Shown piece by piece: positions 1 to 12,505 of a stretch of DNA of 64,000 bases; the first letter of the stretch is position 1, and each line of letters starts with the position of its first letter. Position numbers and translations under genes: made by a program. The stretch is from assembly GCF_902158555.1 (NCBI RefSeq), contig NZ_CABGGS010000005.1:1-64000 (forward strand). Direction: 5' to 3'. The notes under the pieces were generated by a model. The model was not told where the DNA came from, made no database searches, and was given only the letters and a program-made list of their open reading frames with translations. Source of the DNA: Klebsiella spallanzanii. GTDB taxonomy: Bacteria; Pseudomonadota; Gammaproteobacteria; Enterobacterales; Enterobacteriaceae.

Positions 1-174
1 GGTTCCGCCGGGGTCTCGGCGGTGCCGATGGCGGCCAGGGTGTCGAACAAGGTGGGCCTGGAGTCGGACGCGCAGAACTTCCTGCTGATGCACGCGATGG
101 GCCCGAACGTGGCGGGGGTGATTGGCTCGGCGATAGCCGCCGGGGTGATGCTCAAGTACGTGCTGGCGATGTAA
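1..174 (+). CDS. oadB: Oxaloacetate decarboxylase beta chain, C-terminal end (partial)
   Basis: Only the last 57 codons are present; the gene enters from the left edge. OadB is the membrane subunit of the sodium-pumping oxaloacetate decarboxylase used in citrate fermentation. It decarboxylates carboxybiotin and exports Na+. The visible part has the conserved end of the family, including [15 protein letters not shown], a further hydrophobic segment starting [15 protein letters not shown], and the terminal KYVLAM. The third codon positions are almost all G or C, unlike citA just downstream. The citAB pair on the same strand supports a cit/oad cluster. The assignment is confident; the upstream extent cannot be seen. 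Confidence 0.9.
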
Positions 175-185
175 ACCGGTACCTG

Positions 186-221
186 TCCGGGCTACCGGAT
201 TGCATGGATCTGTAGCCCGGA
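186..221. repeat. REP-like palindrome between oadB and citA
   Basis: A perfect 10-base inverted repeat (TCCGGGCTAC at 186-195, GTAGCCCGGA at 212-221) surrounds a 16-base loop. No U-tract follows, so it is not a classic terminator. The GTAGCCCGGA arm resembles the REP palindromes of GC-rich enterics such as Klebsiella. It may protect the oad mRNA end. Confidence 0.6.
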
Positions 222-332
222 GCTCCGGGGATACGTAAAACATCGTATTCCGACTGAATATCTTCCGAAATCAGCAAATCTGTGGGCCAATTCAGCGTCA
301 TTGGCCCCAAAAAAAGAGAAAATGACCTTTTG

Positions 333-1976
333 ATGTCAATTCGCCCAATGTTTAGCCGAAAAATCACGCACTGGTTTGCCCGCCGTTCGTTCCAGAACCG
401 CATCTTTCTGTTGATCCTGTTTACCTCAACAATCGTGATGCTCGCCATGTCATGGTATCTCACCAGTATCACGGAGGAGCGTCTGCACTATCAGGTCGGC
501 CAGCGTGCGCTAATACAGGCGATGCAAATATCCGCGATGCCTGAGCTGGTCGAAGCGGTAGAAAAGCACGATCTGCTACGGATTAAAGCGCTAATCGACC
601 CGATGCGATCGTTTTCCGACGCCACCTACATCACCGTCGGCGATGCAAAAGGCCAGCGTCTCTATCACGTTAATCCTGATGAAATCGGTAAATATATGGA
701 GGGCGGCGACAGCGACGAAGCGCTGTATAACGCCAAAAGCTACGTTTCAGTGCGCAAAGGTTCTCTGGGGTCATCCTTGCGCGGTAAATCACCAATCCAG
801 GACAGCACCGGAAAAGTGATCGGCATCGTATCGGTGGGATACACCATTGAACAGTTAGAAAACTGGCTCAGCCTACAGATTGGCTCGCTGATGATCCCGA
901 TGGCAATCATGCTGCTCCTGCTGCTCTACTGCGCCAGACGTTTCTCGATACACATTAAAAAGCAGATGCTAAATATGGAACCACAGCAGCTATCGCAGCT
1001 GCTTATCCAGCAAAGCGTCCTGTTTGAATCGGTCTTTGAGGGTCTGATTGCTATCGACTCTCATTACAAAATTACCGCCATTAATCAGACCGCGCGGCGG
1101 CTATTAAACCTGAGCCAGCCGGAGACTATCCTGATAGGTAAGAGCATCAGCAGCGTGATCTCTCAGGAGACATTTTTCTATGACGCACCGCAGACCAATA
1201 AAAAAGATGAAATCGTCACCTTTAACCAGATCAAAGTGATCGCCAGCCGGATGGCCGTCACGCTCAATAGTGAACCTCAGGGCTGGGTAATCAGTTTTCG
1301 CAGCAAAGATGATATCAATACGCTTAGCCTACAGCTCAGCCAGGTGCAGCAATATGCAGATAACCTACGTGCCGTACAGCATGAGCATCGCAATCTGATC
1401 TCTACCATTGCCGGTCTGCTGTTTTTAAAACGCTACGATGATGCGCTGGCGCTTATTCAGCAGCAGTCTGAAAGCCATCAGAAGGTGCTTGATTTTATCG
1501 CGCGTAATTTTAAAGTTAACCATCTTGCCGGACTACTGATTGGTAAATACTATCGCGCCAAAGAGCTCGGTTTAGAGCTGGTATTTGACCCCGCCTGTTA
1601 CGTCGATGCTTTACCCTCATCACTTTCACACAATGAATGGATCTCGATCGTCGGGAATCTGCTGGATAACGCCTACAATGCCACCTTACGCCAGCCAACG
1701 GGATCAAGGCAGATTGAGTGCCTGATCAACAGCGAGGGGGGAGAAGTGATCGTTGAGATCGCCGATCAAGGATGCGGGATTGACGAACAGCTGCGCGATC
1801 GTATTTTTGAGCGCGGCGTGACCAGCAGCGACAGTGGCGATCACGGTATCGGATTATGGTTGGTTCGTAGCTACGTCGAGCAGGCAGGCGGCAATATCGT
1901 CGTCGATAACAACATCCCCTTTGGCACTATTTTTACTCTTTATATCCCCCTGACCCGAGATGAACATCATGGATAG
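333..1976 (+). CDS. citA: Citrate sensor histidine kinase CitA/DpiB
   Basis: Inner-membrane sensor kinase of the CitA/DcuS family that detects external citrate and phosphorylates CitB, turning on citrate fermentation genes. From the 333 start it has 547 residues: TM1 near 20-40, a periplasmic PAS-like citrate domain (RLYHVNP, then SLGSSLRGKSP, which match the basic citrate-binding residues of CitA), TM2 near 180-200, a cytoplasmic PAS domain, the SpoOB-type phospho-acceptor box HEHRN, and an HATPase domain with N box GNLLDNAYNA and G boxes DQGCGID and GDHGIGLWLV. An in-frame GTG at 282 would add 17 residues but lacks a good ribosome site; ATG 333 is preferred. It overlaps citB by a few bases. 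Confidence 0.9.
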   Translation: MSIRPMFSRKITHWFARRSFQNRIFLLILFTSTIVMLAMSWYLTSITEERLHYQVGQRALIQAMQISAMPELVEAVEKHDLLRIKALIDPMRSFSDATYITVGDAKGQRLYHVNPDEIGKYMEGGDSDEALYNAKSYVSVRKGSLGSSLRGKSPIQDSTGKVIGIVSVGYTIEQLENWLSLQIGSLMIPMAIMLLLLLYCARRFSIHIKKQMLNMEPQQLSQLLIQQSVLFESVFEGLIAIDSHYKITAINQTARRLLNLSQPETILIGKSISSVISQETFFYDAPQTNKKDEIVTFNQIKVIASRMAVTLNSEPQGWVISFRSKDDINTLSLQLSQVQQYADNLRAVQHEHRNLISTIAGLLFLKRYDDALALIQQQSESHQKVLDFIARNFKVNHLAGLLIGKYYRAKELGLELVFDPACYVDALPSSLSHNEWISIVGNLLDNAYNATLRQPTGSRQIECLINSEGGEVIVEIADQGCGIDEQLRDRIFERGVTSSDSGDHGIGLWLVRSYVEQAGGNIVVDNNIPFGTIFTLYIPLTRDEHHG

Positions 1977-2667
1977 CATCACAACCCTCATCGTTGAAGA
2001 CGAACCTATGCTGGCGGAAATCCTGGTGGACACCATCAAGCAATTCCCCCAGTTTGAAGTCATTGGCATTGCGGATAAACTGGAAAGCGCAAAAAAACTG
2101 CTCCGTCTCTATCAGCCGCAGCTTATTCTGCTGGATAACTTCTTGCCCGATGGCAAGGGACTCGATCTGATCCGCCACGCGGTGAACACCGGTTATAAAG
2201 GCCGTATCATTTTTATCACCGCCGATAATCATATGGATACCATCAGCGAAGCCCTGCGAATGGGCGTTTTTGATTATCTGATTAAACCTGTCCATTATCA
2301 GCGGTTGCAGCATACGCTTGAGCGTTTTGCCCGTTATCGCAGCTCCCTGCGCTCCAGCGAGCAGGCAAACCAAACTCATGTCGATGCCCTTTTTAATATT
2401 CAGGCCAAAGAACATACCGAAGCCGCCAGCTCTCCGCTACGTGGTATCGATGAAAGTACTTTCAACCGCGTTCTGCAGCTATTTAGCGATCCGGAGATCG
2501 TTCACACCGCCGACTCCCTGGCTCGTATTCTTGGCAGTAGTAAAACTACCGCCCGCCGCTACCTGGAGCAAGGGGTGAAAAACGATTTTCTCGAGGCTGA
2601 AATCAGCTACGGTAAAGTCGGCAGACCGGAGCGGATTTATCACGGTAAAAATACTGAGCACGTTTAA
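1969..2667 (+). CDS. citB: Citrate response regulator CitB/DpiA
   Basis: Cytoplasmic response regulator paired with CitA. The receiver domain carries the acidic pair in LIVEDEP, the phospho-acceptor aspartate in LLDNFLPDG and the conserved lysine in YLIKPVH. The C-terminal third is the helix-turn-helix typical of CitB/DcuR (LARILGSSKTTARRYLE). It would bind upstream of citrate fermentation genes, whose promoter lies outside this window. The start overlaps the end of citA, which implies translational coupling. ATG 1960 is also in frame; 1969 gives the usual MDSITTLIVEDEP start and 232 residues. Confidence 0.88.
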   Translation: MDSITTLIVEDEPMLAEILVDTIKQFPQFEVIGIADKLESAKKLLRLYQPQLILLDNFLPDGKGLDLIRHAVNTGYKGRIIFITADNHMDTISEALRMGVFDYLIKPVHYQRLQHTLERFARYRSSLRSSEQANQTHVDALFNIQAKEHTEAASSPLRGIDESTFNRVLQLFSDPEIVHTADSLARILGSSKTTARRYLEQGVKNDFLEAEISYGKVGRPERIYHGKNTEHV

Positions 2668-2674
2668 GAATCGC

Positions 2675-2706
2675 GGAGATGCTTTGTTTACCGGGCATCT
2701 CCTTTT
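2675..2706 (+). terminator. Rho-independent terminator after citAB
   Basis: GGAGATGC and GCATCTCC form an 8-bp stem around a 12-base loop, followed by TTTT, eight bases after the citB stop. It also separates citAB from the convergent alaX. Confidence 0.75.
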
Positions 2707-2711
2707 ACCGC

Positions 2712-3341
2712 TTATTCCATTGTGTAGCTAACGATCATCTGGCCTTTTTTCATCTTTACCTGAGTAATGACGACTTTCCCCAACTCGGACAGGCTGGTAA
2801 CGTGCGTGCCGCCGCAGGGATAGCTCAGCATGTCGCCGAAGCCGACCTTACGCAGGCCATCAGCAAAAGAGACCTGACGCGGTAAATTCTCCGCCTGCCA
2901 GGCCTCTACCTGCGCCAATAGTGCGCTGGCTTCGGGCAGTGACGCCTTCGCGCCTGCGGCGAAGGTGATACGCCCTTCTCCCGGCCAGTGATGCGCCTTG
3001 ATCGGCTGCCAGCCAAAGCATTCACCGGCCTGACCAATCAAATGCCCGGCGGAATGTAGCCGAGCGTGCCGTTGCCTTACGGCGGTATCCACCCGAATGG
3101 TGACATCACCGCAAGGCAGCGGCTGTGAAACAATATGTACAATACTGTCGCCGCGCGCGGTAACGCCCTCTACGGGAATATCGTCGATCCAGCCGCGATC
3201 CGCCGGTTGCCCGCCGCCCTGCGGATGGAACAGCGTGCGATCAAGTTCAATGGCATAGCGGCCATCAGCTTCGCTCAGGCAGTTCACTACTCGCGCAGGG
3301 CATTCAGTGGCATCGCAGGTGTAATAAAGACGTTCAGTCAT
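2712..3341 (-). CDS. AlaX-type alanyl-tRNA editing hydrolase
   Basis: A 209-residue free-standing homologue of the alanyl-tRNA synthetase editing domain, expected to hydrolyse mischarged Ser- or Gly-tRNA(Ala). The zinc ligands of the family are visible: RLHSAGH near residue 95 and the C-terminal CGGTHV near 176. The N-terminal FHPQGGGQPAD is the conserved editing-pocket signature. GAGGAGAAC precedes the ATG. The gene is transcribed divergently from the LysR gene at 3434, across about 90 bases that must hold both promoters. The family is confident; which aminoacyl-tRNA it prefers cannot be told from sequence. Confidence 0.85.
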   Translation of the reverse strand: MTERLYYTCDATECPARVVNCLSEADGRYAIELDRTLFHPQGGGQPADRGWIDDIPVEGVTARGDSIVHIVSQPLPCGDVTIRVDTAVRQRHARLHSAGHLIGQAGECFGWQPIKAHHWPGEGRITFAAGAKASLPEASALLAQVEAWQAENLPRQVSFADGLRKVGFGDMLSYPCGGTHVTSLSELGKVVITQVKMKKGQMIVSYTME

Positions 3342-3433
3342 GGTTGTTCTCCTCTCTGTCAGGACAGTATATTGATATTCCTGGCAGCGATAATCCTGTC
3401 ATATACCAATGCACTTATGCCCAGGAAGCACAA

Positions 3434-4378
3434 ATGAATCTAAACCTACTGCCCGATCTCGCCCTGTTCGTGCAGATTGTCGAACAGGGCAGCTTTTCCG
3501 CCGTCGCCCGCATGACAGGGACCACACCCTCCGCCATCAGCCGCAGTGTTTCGCGCCTGGAGCGGGAGATGGGCAGCAAGCTGCTACATCGCACCACGCG
3601 TAAGCTGCGCCTCAGCGATACCGGTAATACGGTGTATGAACATGCGCTGGAGATGCTCGAGTCGGCGCGTCAGGCCATGGATGCCGCCGGCAGTACTCAG
3701 ACGGTGGCCCAGGGAAAGCTCACGCTAAGCGTACCTAAAGCCGTGGGACGCTTTGTCATTCACCCGCTGATGCTGGAGTTTTTTAGCCGCTACCCGAAGA
3801 TCGACGTCTGTCTGCGGCTTGAGGATCGCGTTCTTGATTTTATTGATGACGGTATCGACCTGGCGCTACGTATTACCCATACGCCCTCGCCGGGTCTGCA
3901 CGGTAAGCCGCTGATGCCGGTCAGCCACGTTATCTGCGCAACGCCTGGCTACCTGGTGCAATATGGCAGACCGCGAACGCCGCAGGATCTGCGTGAACAT
4001 AGCTGTATCAGCCTTGGCGAAACACCCGCCGATTCGCGCTGGAAGTTCCGCCGCGATGGCAAAACCGAGACGATTCAGACGCATGGTCGCTATGCTGCCA
4101 ACCATACCGCCGTACGCCTTGATGCCGTAAAGCAGAATCTTGGGATCGGCAGCCTGCCGCTGTTTACCGCCCGTGAGGCGTTGGAATGCGGTGACATTGT
4201 GCAGGTCTTGCCGGAGTGGGAGTTTATTAGCAGCTATTCCGGCCAGCTCTGGCTGCTGTGGTCGGGCAATAAGCATATGCCCGCCAGAATGCGGGCGATG
4301 ATTGATTATCTTAGCGAGAAGATGAGGCCGGCTTCAGACAGCATAGCCACAGCGCGACGATCAAAAACCACGGAATAA
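3434..4378 (+). CDS. LysR-family transcriptional regulator (CrgA/AaeR-like subgroup)
   Basis: A 314-residue LysR regulator. The N-terminal winged helix-turn-helix is clear (SFSAVARMTGTTPSAISRSV, then RLEREMGSKLLHRTTR), followed by an effector-binding domain of two alpha/beta lobes. ATG 3434 is preferred over upstream in-frame starts because AGGAAG lies just before it and the protein then begins at the family's normal position. Being divergent from alaX, it may control that gene; this is inference from position. Its last 68 bases overlap the end of the DUF805 gene on the opposite strand. Confidence 0.85.
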   Translation: MNLNLLPDLALFVQIVEQGSFSAVARMTGTTPSAISRSVSRLEREMGSKLLHRTTRKLRLSDTGNTVYEHALEMLESARQAMDAAGSTQTVAQGKLTLSVPKAVGRFVIHPLMLEFFSRYPKIDVCLRLEDRVLDFIDDGIDLALRITHTPSPGLHGKPLMPVSHVICATPGYLVQYGRPRTPQDLREHSCISLGETPADSRWKFRRDGKTETIQTHGRYAANHTAVRLDAVKQNLGIGSLPLFTAREALECGDIVQVLPEWEFISSYSGQLWLLWSGNKHMPARMRAMIDYLSEKMRPASDSIATARRSKTTE

Positions 4379-4673
4379 TCAGGCACAGGGCAAACCACCA
4401 GCCGGAACGACCAATATCGTGCATCCTGCGACAGCCAACGGACAGCACAGGAACGATCATCACCAACAGCAGGATAAAACTGAGCGGCACGGCGTAAAAA
4501 ATAAAAACGCCGTACTGATAATTATGTTGCGTCGCCAAAAACCAGGCCGCCAGCGGCAGCACCAGAATCAGCAGGTTGGTGATAAAAAAGGACCAGAACT
4601 CCTGCCTGCTGGCTACACCGCTAAAATGGAAACCTTTTTTCCAGCCATTAAGATACGCTTGTCCATAAGTCAT
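4311..4673 (-). CDS. DUF805 inner-membrane protein
   Basis: A 120-residue protein of the DUF805 family (YhaH/YhaI-like), of unknown function. It starts with the family pattern (YLNGWKKGFHFSGVASRQEFW), has hydrophobic segments near residues 30-47, 58-77 and 91-110, and carries the typical CRRMHDIGRSGWW before the last segment. Its 3' end overlaps the 3' end of the convergent LysR gene by 68 bases, so the two transcripts would be antisense over that stretch. Confidence 0.8.
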   Translation of the reverse strand: MTYGQAYLNGWKKGFHFSGVASRQEFWSFFITNLLILVLPLAAWFLATQHNYQYGVFIFYAVPLSFILLLVMIVPVLSVGCRRMHDIGRSGWWFALCLIIPWFLIVALWLCCLKPASSSR

Positions 4674-4706
4674 AACCTACATCTCCCTGATGTTTATCTT
4701 TGATGG

Positions 4707-5621
4707 TTAAGGTGCCAGCGCTATCACCTCGGCCGCCCAGCGCTGGAATCCTTCGACGTCCAGCCCCAGCGCCACCTGCGCGTTTGCCGGTTGTCCAAGC
4801 TTGCCTTCAATATCGACCACCGTGGTGCCGGAGGTCCATGTCCCCTGGGTTTCAACCGTCACAAAGCATGGTTCGAGGGTGAAGAGCTGCGGTCGCACCA
4901 GCCAGGCAATCGCGCACAGGTCATGCATACGCAGGCCGCTGCTCATGCTGCCGCTGCGATAGTGGCTGAACAGTGCATGGAGCATTTTCCCGGTCTGATT
5001 AAGCGTGGGTAGCGTGGCAAGATACTCCGGAGCCAGCATCGCCTGATTGGTGACGTCCAGCCCGCACATGACGATTTCCAGCCCGCTGTTGAACACTTTA
5101 GCCGCCGCTTCCGGATCGATAGCGATATTGAATTCCGCATTCGGCGTAAAGTTACCGCGCCCGGCGGAGCCGCCCATAATCACCAGGCGACGAATATTAA
5201 AGCGGCATTCTGGGTACTGGGTCAGCAATAGCGCGATATTGGTTAACGGGCCAATCGCCACCAAAGTCATCGGCTCCGTCGCGTGCATTAGCGTATCGCG
5301 GATAGCCTGAAACGCCGGTTTTGCCAGCGGCTGGCGGTTATGTTCAACAAAATCGTAGCCTTCCATCCCGGACTCGCCGTGCACGGAGGCGGCATCGCGC
5401 AGCGGGCGAACCAGCGGCATTGATGCGCCCTGGGCCAGCGGGACATCGACGTTCCAGAAATGCAGCAGTTGCAGAGCGTTGCGGGTGGTTTTCTCCACCG
5501 ACACATTGCCCGCCACCGTGGTCATCAACTGCAGATCCAGCTCGGGGGCGAACAGCGCCGCGGCAATCGCCGCCGCGTCATCAATGCCGGGATCGGTATC
5601 CAGAATGATCGGTAAGCGCAT
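4707..5621 (-). CDS. rihC: Non-specific ribonucleoside hydrolase RihC
   Basis: Cytoplasmic nucleosidase that splits purine and pyrimidine ribonucleosides into base and ribose for salvage. The N-terminal [12 protein letters not shown] is the calcium-binding aspartate cluster of the inosine-uridine hydrolase family, with VGLD-type and MGG motifs ([18 protein letters not shown]) later. With ATG at 5621, preceded by GGAGAAACT, it has 304 residues, the E. coli length. It follows ispH as in E. coli, but a terminator hairpin lies between them. Confidence 0.93.
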   Translation of the reverse strand: MRLPIILDTDPGIDDAAAIAAALFAPELDLQLMTTVAGNVSVEKTTRNALQLLHFWNVDVPLAQGASMPLVRPLRDAASVHGESGMEGYDFVEHNRQPLAKPAFQAIRDTLMHATEPMTLVAIGPLTNIALLLTQYPECRFNIRRLVIMGGSAGRGNFTPNAEFNIAIDPEAAAKVFNSGLEIVMCGLDVTNQAMLAPEYLATLPTLNQTGKMLHALFSHYRSGSMSSGLRMHDLCAIAWLVRPQLFTLEPCFVTVETQGTWTSGTTVVDIEGKLGQPANAQVALGLDVEGFQRWAAEVIALAP

Positions 5622-5631
5622 AGTTTCTCCA

Positions 5632-5661
5632 TAAAAAATGCCAGACGTTAAGCCTGGCATC
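5632..5661 (-). terminator. Intrinsic terminator between ispH and rihC
   Basis: On the minus strand, ATGCCAG and CTGGCAT pair around a 9-base loop and run into six U residues. It sits 10 bases before the rihC start codon. It should cut most transcription of the ribF-ispH operon before rihC, leaving read-through to supply it. Confidence 0.75.
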
Positions 5662-5686
5662 TTCTCATACTGCGGCGGAAAAGAAC

Positions 5687-6637
5687 TTACTCTACTTCAC
5701 GGACGTCTACACGCAGCTCTTTCGGTACTTCGAAAACAATGTTTTCTTCCCGGCCTTCCAGCGGCACCGCTTCGCCGCCGCCCAGCTCCTGCAGCCGCGA
5801 AATGACGTTCTGCACCAGAATATCCGGTGCCGATGCGCCCGCGGTCACGCCCACGCACTGCGCTTCTTTAACCCACGCTTCCTGAATATCGGACGCGTCG
5901 TCAATCAGATACGCTGCTTTCCCCATCCGCTGGGCCAGCTCGGCCAGACGGTTGGAGTTAGACGAGTTTTTCGACCCCACCACCAGCACGACATCCGCCT
6001 GCTCAGCCAGCGCGCGCACGGCTTCCTGACGGTTAGTGGTGGCGTAGCAGATATCGTCTTTACGCGGCCCGACGATTTTAGGGAAGCGCTCGCGCAGGGC
6101 GTCAATGACGTCAGAGGTATCATCAACGGAGAGCGTTGTCTGGGTCATAAACGACAGCTTAGCATCATTTTTCACGTCCAGCGTCCAGACATCATCCGGC
6201 GACTCCACCAGGTACATTCCGCCCTGCGGGTTGCTGTACTGGCCCATGGTACCCTCGACTTCCGGGTGACCGGCGTGGCCAATCAGAATCGACTCTTCAC
6301 CACGACGACTGGCGCGGGCAACTTCCATATGCACTTTGGTCACCAGCGGGCAGGTGGCGTCAAAAACCGTCAGATCGCGGCTTTTCGCTTCGTTGCGTAC
6401 TGCCTGAGAGACGCCGTGGGCGGAGAAAATCAGGATCGCGCCGTCCGGCACTTCGCTAATCTGCTCGATAAAAATAGCGCCGCGCTGGCGCAGGCTGTCC
6501 ACAACATAGCGGTTGTGTACGACTTCATGACGCACGTAGATCGGCGCGCCGTAGAGCGTCAGCGCATTTTCAACAATGCTGATAGCGCGGTCAACGCCTG
6601 CGCAAAAGCCGCGCGGGTTAGCCAACAGAATCTGCAT
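5687..6637 (-). CDS. ispH: 4-hydroxy-3-methylbut-2-enyl diphosphate reductase (IspH/LytB)
   Basis: Last enzyme of the MEP isoprenoid pathway. An iron-sulfur reductase that turns HMBPP into IPP and DMAPP in the cytoplasm. The three cluster cysteines are in [18 protein letters not shown] and [14 protein letters not shown] context ([13 protein letters not shown] is the third), and the substrate histidines are in VRHEVVHN and FSAHG. ATG 6637 (preceded by GGAGGGG) gives 316 residues, matching E. coli; the longer frame upstream is spurious. One base separates it from fkpB. Confidence 0.97.
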   Translation of the reverse strand: MQILLANPRGFCAGVDRAISIVENALTLYGAPIYVRHEVVHNRYVVDSLRQRGAIFIEQISEVPDGAILIFSAHGVSQAVRNEAKSRDLTVFDATCPLVTKVHMEVARASRRGEESILIGHAGHPEVEGTMGQYSNPQGGMYLVESPDDVWTLDVKNDAKLSFMTQTTLSVDDTSDVIDALRERFPKIVGPRKDDICYATTNRQEAVRALAEQADVVLVVGSKNSSNSNRLAELAQRMGKAAYLIDDASDIQEAWVKEAQCVGVTAGASAPDILVQNVISRLQELGGGEAVPLEGREENIVFEVPKELRVDVREVE

Positions 6638-6638
6638 T

Positions 6639-7088
6639 TTACCCCTCCAGCGCCGGATCGATCTCCAGCACTTCAACATCAAAATGAACAGTACGCCCGG
6701 CCAGCGGGTGGTTGAAATCAACGGTGATTGAATCGCCGTTCACTTCGCGGATCACGCCGGGCATTTCGCTGCCATCCATTGCGGTAAAGAGCATAATCGC
6801 GCCGATTGAAGGCTCGCCCGCGTCGATAAATTCCCGGCGCGAGAAATATTGAATCAGGTCCGGGCTCGGTACGCCAAAGGCGGCGTCCGGCTCCAGCGAA
6901 AAAGTGGTTTTATCCCCCTCTTTCAGCCCCAGCAGGTGCTGCTCAAGACCTTCAGAAAGCGAGGTATCGCCCAGGCGGAAGAGCGCGGGTTTACCGTTAT
7001 TGCGGGTTGACTCTGCGGTGGAGCCATCGTCGAGCTTTAGGGTGAAGTGCACCAGCACCGCACTGTTGCTTTGTACAGAGTTTGACAT
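6639..7088 (-). CDS. fkpB: FKBP-type peptidyl-prolyl isomerase FkpB (SlpA)
   Basis: A 149-residue cytoplasmic prolyl isomerase and chaperone of the SlyD-like FKBP group. The N-terminal FKBP strands ([13 protein letters not shown]) are interrupted by the insert-in-flap domain (around [12 protein letters not shown]), and the FKBP fold closes with [22 protein letters not shown]. The start at 7088 gives the E. coli length; the longer open frame reads into the upstream BIME repeat and is not real. It lies between lspA and ispH in the conserved operon. Confidence 0.96.
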   Translation of the reverse strand: MSNSVQSNSAVLVHFTLKLDDGSTAESTRNNGKPALFRLGDTSLSEGLEQHLLGLKEGDKTTFSLEPDAAFGVPSPDLIQYFSRREFIDAGEPSIGAIMLFTAMDGSEMPGVIREVNGDSITVDFNHPLAGRTVHFDVEVLEIDPALEG

Positions 7089-7120
7089 GCAGGTTTGCTC
7101 TTTTACATTGCCGCCGCTTG

Positions 7121-7209
7121 TTTGCCCGGTGGCGCTGCGCTTACCGGGCCTACAAAGGCCGATGTATACTGTAGGCCGGATAAGACGCTTTCGCGTCGCC
7201 ATCCGGCAA
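7121..7209. repeat. BIME: two REP palindromic units between lspA and fkpB
   Basis: Two REP units face each other. The first is GCCCGGTGGCGCTGCGCTTA followed by CCGGGC (from 7124); the second contains GTAGGCCGGATAAGACGC and GCGTCGCCATCCGGC (7171-7208). This is the standard enterobacterial bacterial interspersed mosaic element. It is transcribed within the operon and may form mRNA-stabilising hairpins, with possible gyrase or IHF binding as known for the family. Confidence 0.92.
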
Positions 7210-7213
7210 CTTT

Positions 7214-7710
7214 TTATGATGTTTTTTTATCACGGGAAGGCAAGAAGCCTTCCAGCACAATCAGCGCCGCGCCGATACAGATAGCGGTATCGGCCAGGTT
7301 GAAGGTGGCGAAGTGCCAGTCCCCGACGTAGAAATCGATCATATCGACGACAAACCCATGCCACAGCCTGTCGAATAAATTCCCCAGCGCGCCGCCAATA
7401 ATCAGCGCATAGGCAATGTTATTCAGCTTTTGCGTCGCCTTAGAGCGATACATCAGCACCGCGAGGATCACGCAGATACCGATAGCGATACCTGCGAAGA
7501 ACCAGCGCTGCCAGCCGCCGCTGTCGGCGAGGAAGCTAAAGGCCGCGCCGTAGTTGCGCGCATAATGCAGATTAAGCGATGGAAACAGCGATACCGTATC
7601 CCCCAGAGCGAAGTTCTGGAGGATCAGGAATTTACTGCCTAAATCGATAATCAGCACGGCGACGACGACCCACAGCCAGCGTAGCCCCGTTGAACAAATC
7701 GGTTTACTCA

Positions 7711-7711
<1 letters not shown>
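7214..7711 (-). CDS. lspA: Lipoprotein signal peptidase (signal peptidase II)
   Basis: Inner-membrane aspartyl protease that removes signal peptides from prolipoproteins after lipid attachment. The 165 residues form four membrane segments; the catalytic aspartates lie in [18 protein letters not shown] and FNLADTAI, and [10 protein letters not shown] is the conserved first loop. Its ATG overlaps the ileS stop as ATGA, so translation is coupled. One residue longer than the E. coli enzyme. Confidence 0.97.
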
Positions 7712-10527
<2,816 letters not shown>

Positions 10528-10571
10528 CAGATTCTCGGTTCCGTATTTCGGTTTGATAAACACCGTCAGGG

Positions 10572-11510
10572 TTATGCCTGCCCGGTTAGCCCAAAGAAGT
10601 CGCGGGCCGTTAACTCATCACGTGCGATTTGCGCTTTTAGCTCATCAAGCGACGCAAATCGCTGCTCGTTACGTATCTTTTTACGCAGTATTACATCTAT
10701 ATGGCGACCGTAGAGGTCCATTACAACATCCAGGAGATGGACTTCCAGCTGCTGACGCACGCCGGATACCGTTGGACGAGTACCAATGTTGGCGACGCCC
10801 ATAAAAGGTTCGTCGCCAAGCCCTGTCACTTCTACCGCATAGACCCCTTTTACCGGGGAAACCTGACGACGCAGCGGTAAATTCGCCGTCGGGAAGCCTA
10901 TTGTGCGCCCCAGCTCATCGCCATGGACCACGCGACCAGAGATAGTAAACGGATGCCCCAGCAGGGTCTCCGCCAGCGGCAGATCGTCATCAGCCAGCGC
11001 CTGGCGAACCGCCGTGCTGCTAATGCGCACCCCACCCTCACAGAATGTTTGGGTGCTGGTGACGTCAAAGCCGAATTCCACACCGGCCTTTTGTAATAAC
11101 AAGAAATCCCCCTGGCGACCAGCGCCAAAGCGGAAATCATCGCCAACGGCGAGGAACTGGACGCCTAGCTGGCGGACCAGCAGCTCGCTGATAAAATCCT
11201 GGGCGGTCAATGCCGCAAAGCGCCGATCGAAGCGCACGCACAGTACGTAATCGACGCCGCTTTCAGCCAGATAGTTCAGTTTTTCACGCAGACGCGTTAA
11301 ACGCGCCGGCGCTTTATCAGCGGCAAAAAGCTCAAGCGGTTGTGGCTCAAAAATCATTACCACCACCGGCAAACCACGCTGGCGACCTTCTGCGCGCAAA
11401 CGCTGCAATAATGCCTGGTGCCCGCGATGCACGCCGTCAAAATTTCCAATGGTCAGCACGCACCCGTGCGGGGCCTGACTGAGATTATGTATGCCGCGTA
11501 TCAGCTTCAT
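10572..11510 (-). CDS. ribF: Bifunctional riboflavin kinase / FAD synthetase
   Basis: Makes FMN from riboflavin and FAD from FMN. The N-terminal half is the nucleotidyltransferase FAD synthetase domain ([16 protein letters not shown], and later [11 protein letters not shown]); the C-terminal half is the flavokinase domain ([20 protein letters not shown], with PTAN as the ATP and riboflavin site). ATG 11510 gives 312 residues. First gene of the conserved operon, 44 bases before ileS. Confidence 0.97.
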   Translation of the reverse strand: MKLIRGIHNLSQAPHGCVLTIGNFDGVHRGHQALLQRLRAEGRQRGLPVVVMIFEPQPLELFAADKAPARLTRLREKLNYLAESGVDYVLCVRFDRRFAALTAQDFISELLVRQLGVQFLAVGDDFRFGAGRQGDFLLLQKAGVEFGFDVTSTQTFCEGGVRISSTAVRQALADDDLPLAETLLGHPFTISGRVVHGDELGRTIGFPTANLPLRRQVSPVKGVYAVEVTGLGDEPFMGVANIGTRPTVSGVRQQLEVHLLDVVMDLYGRHIDVILRKKIRNEQRFASLDELKAQIARDELTARDFFGLTGQA

Positions 11511-12104
<594 letters not shown>

Positions 12105-12130
12105 TCGCCTGCTTGTTGTCGCTTTGTGAA

Positions 12131-12155
12131 AAAACCCGCGAAAGCGGGTTTTTTT
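12131..12155 (+). terminator. rpsT intrinsic terminator
   Basis: CCCGC and GCGGG form a short GC stem closed by GAAA, flanked by AAAA before and seven T residues after, 30 bases past the rpsT stop. Confidence 0.93.
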
Positions 12156-12156
12156 A

Positions 12157-12505
12157 TGTCTACTGCCCGACCGGTTGTTTCTTTGCCCCGCCTTTCATCC
12201 AGCCATCACCTTTCCCCGCTCCTCTAACGAGGTAAATGAAAGCTCTTATCTTTCATTGTTGATGAAAATGTGACCAGCATGGCAAATAGCAGAATAACTC
12301 ACAGAAAAACGAAGAAACGCAATCCTGATGTAAGATTTAATAATTGATCGCCCCGCCATGGTTAACTATTTTTCATCTACGGTTTAATGACTTCATATTT
12401 ATCTCAGGCCATATTTCATAAAGATTAAAAAATAAAAACACCCTATTGCTTAGAAAGTAAAAGCTGTTTTTCTGGGCGTATCGTTACAATGCAGGAGTTA
12501 TCAGT
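12157..12505. other. Upstream region of the sugar symporter / GH31 operon
   Basis: About 350 bases, AT-rich near its right end, without a convincing gene. It must contain the promoter of the two-gene sugar operon. A possible CRP half-site (AATGTGACC near 12268) was noted but its partner half is poor, so no operator is claimed. AGGAGT near 12493 is the symporter's ribosome binding site. Confidence 0.45.

Noticed and set aside
12260..12300. CRP site upstream of the sugar symporter
   Set aside because: One half-site (TGTGA) is good but the partner half is poor and the spacing is not right. Not enough to claim an operator.
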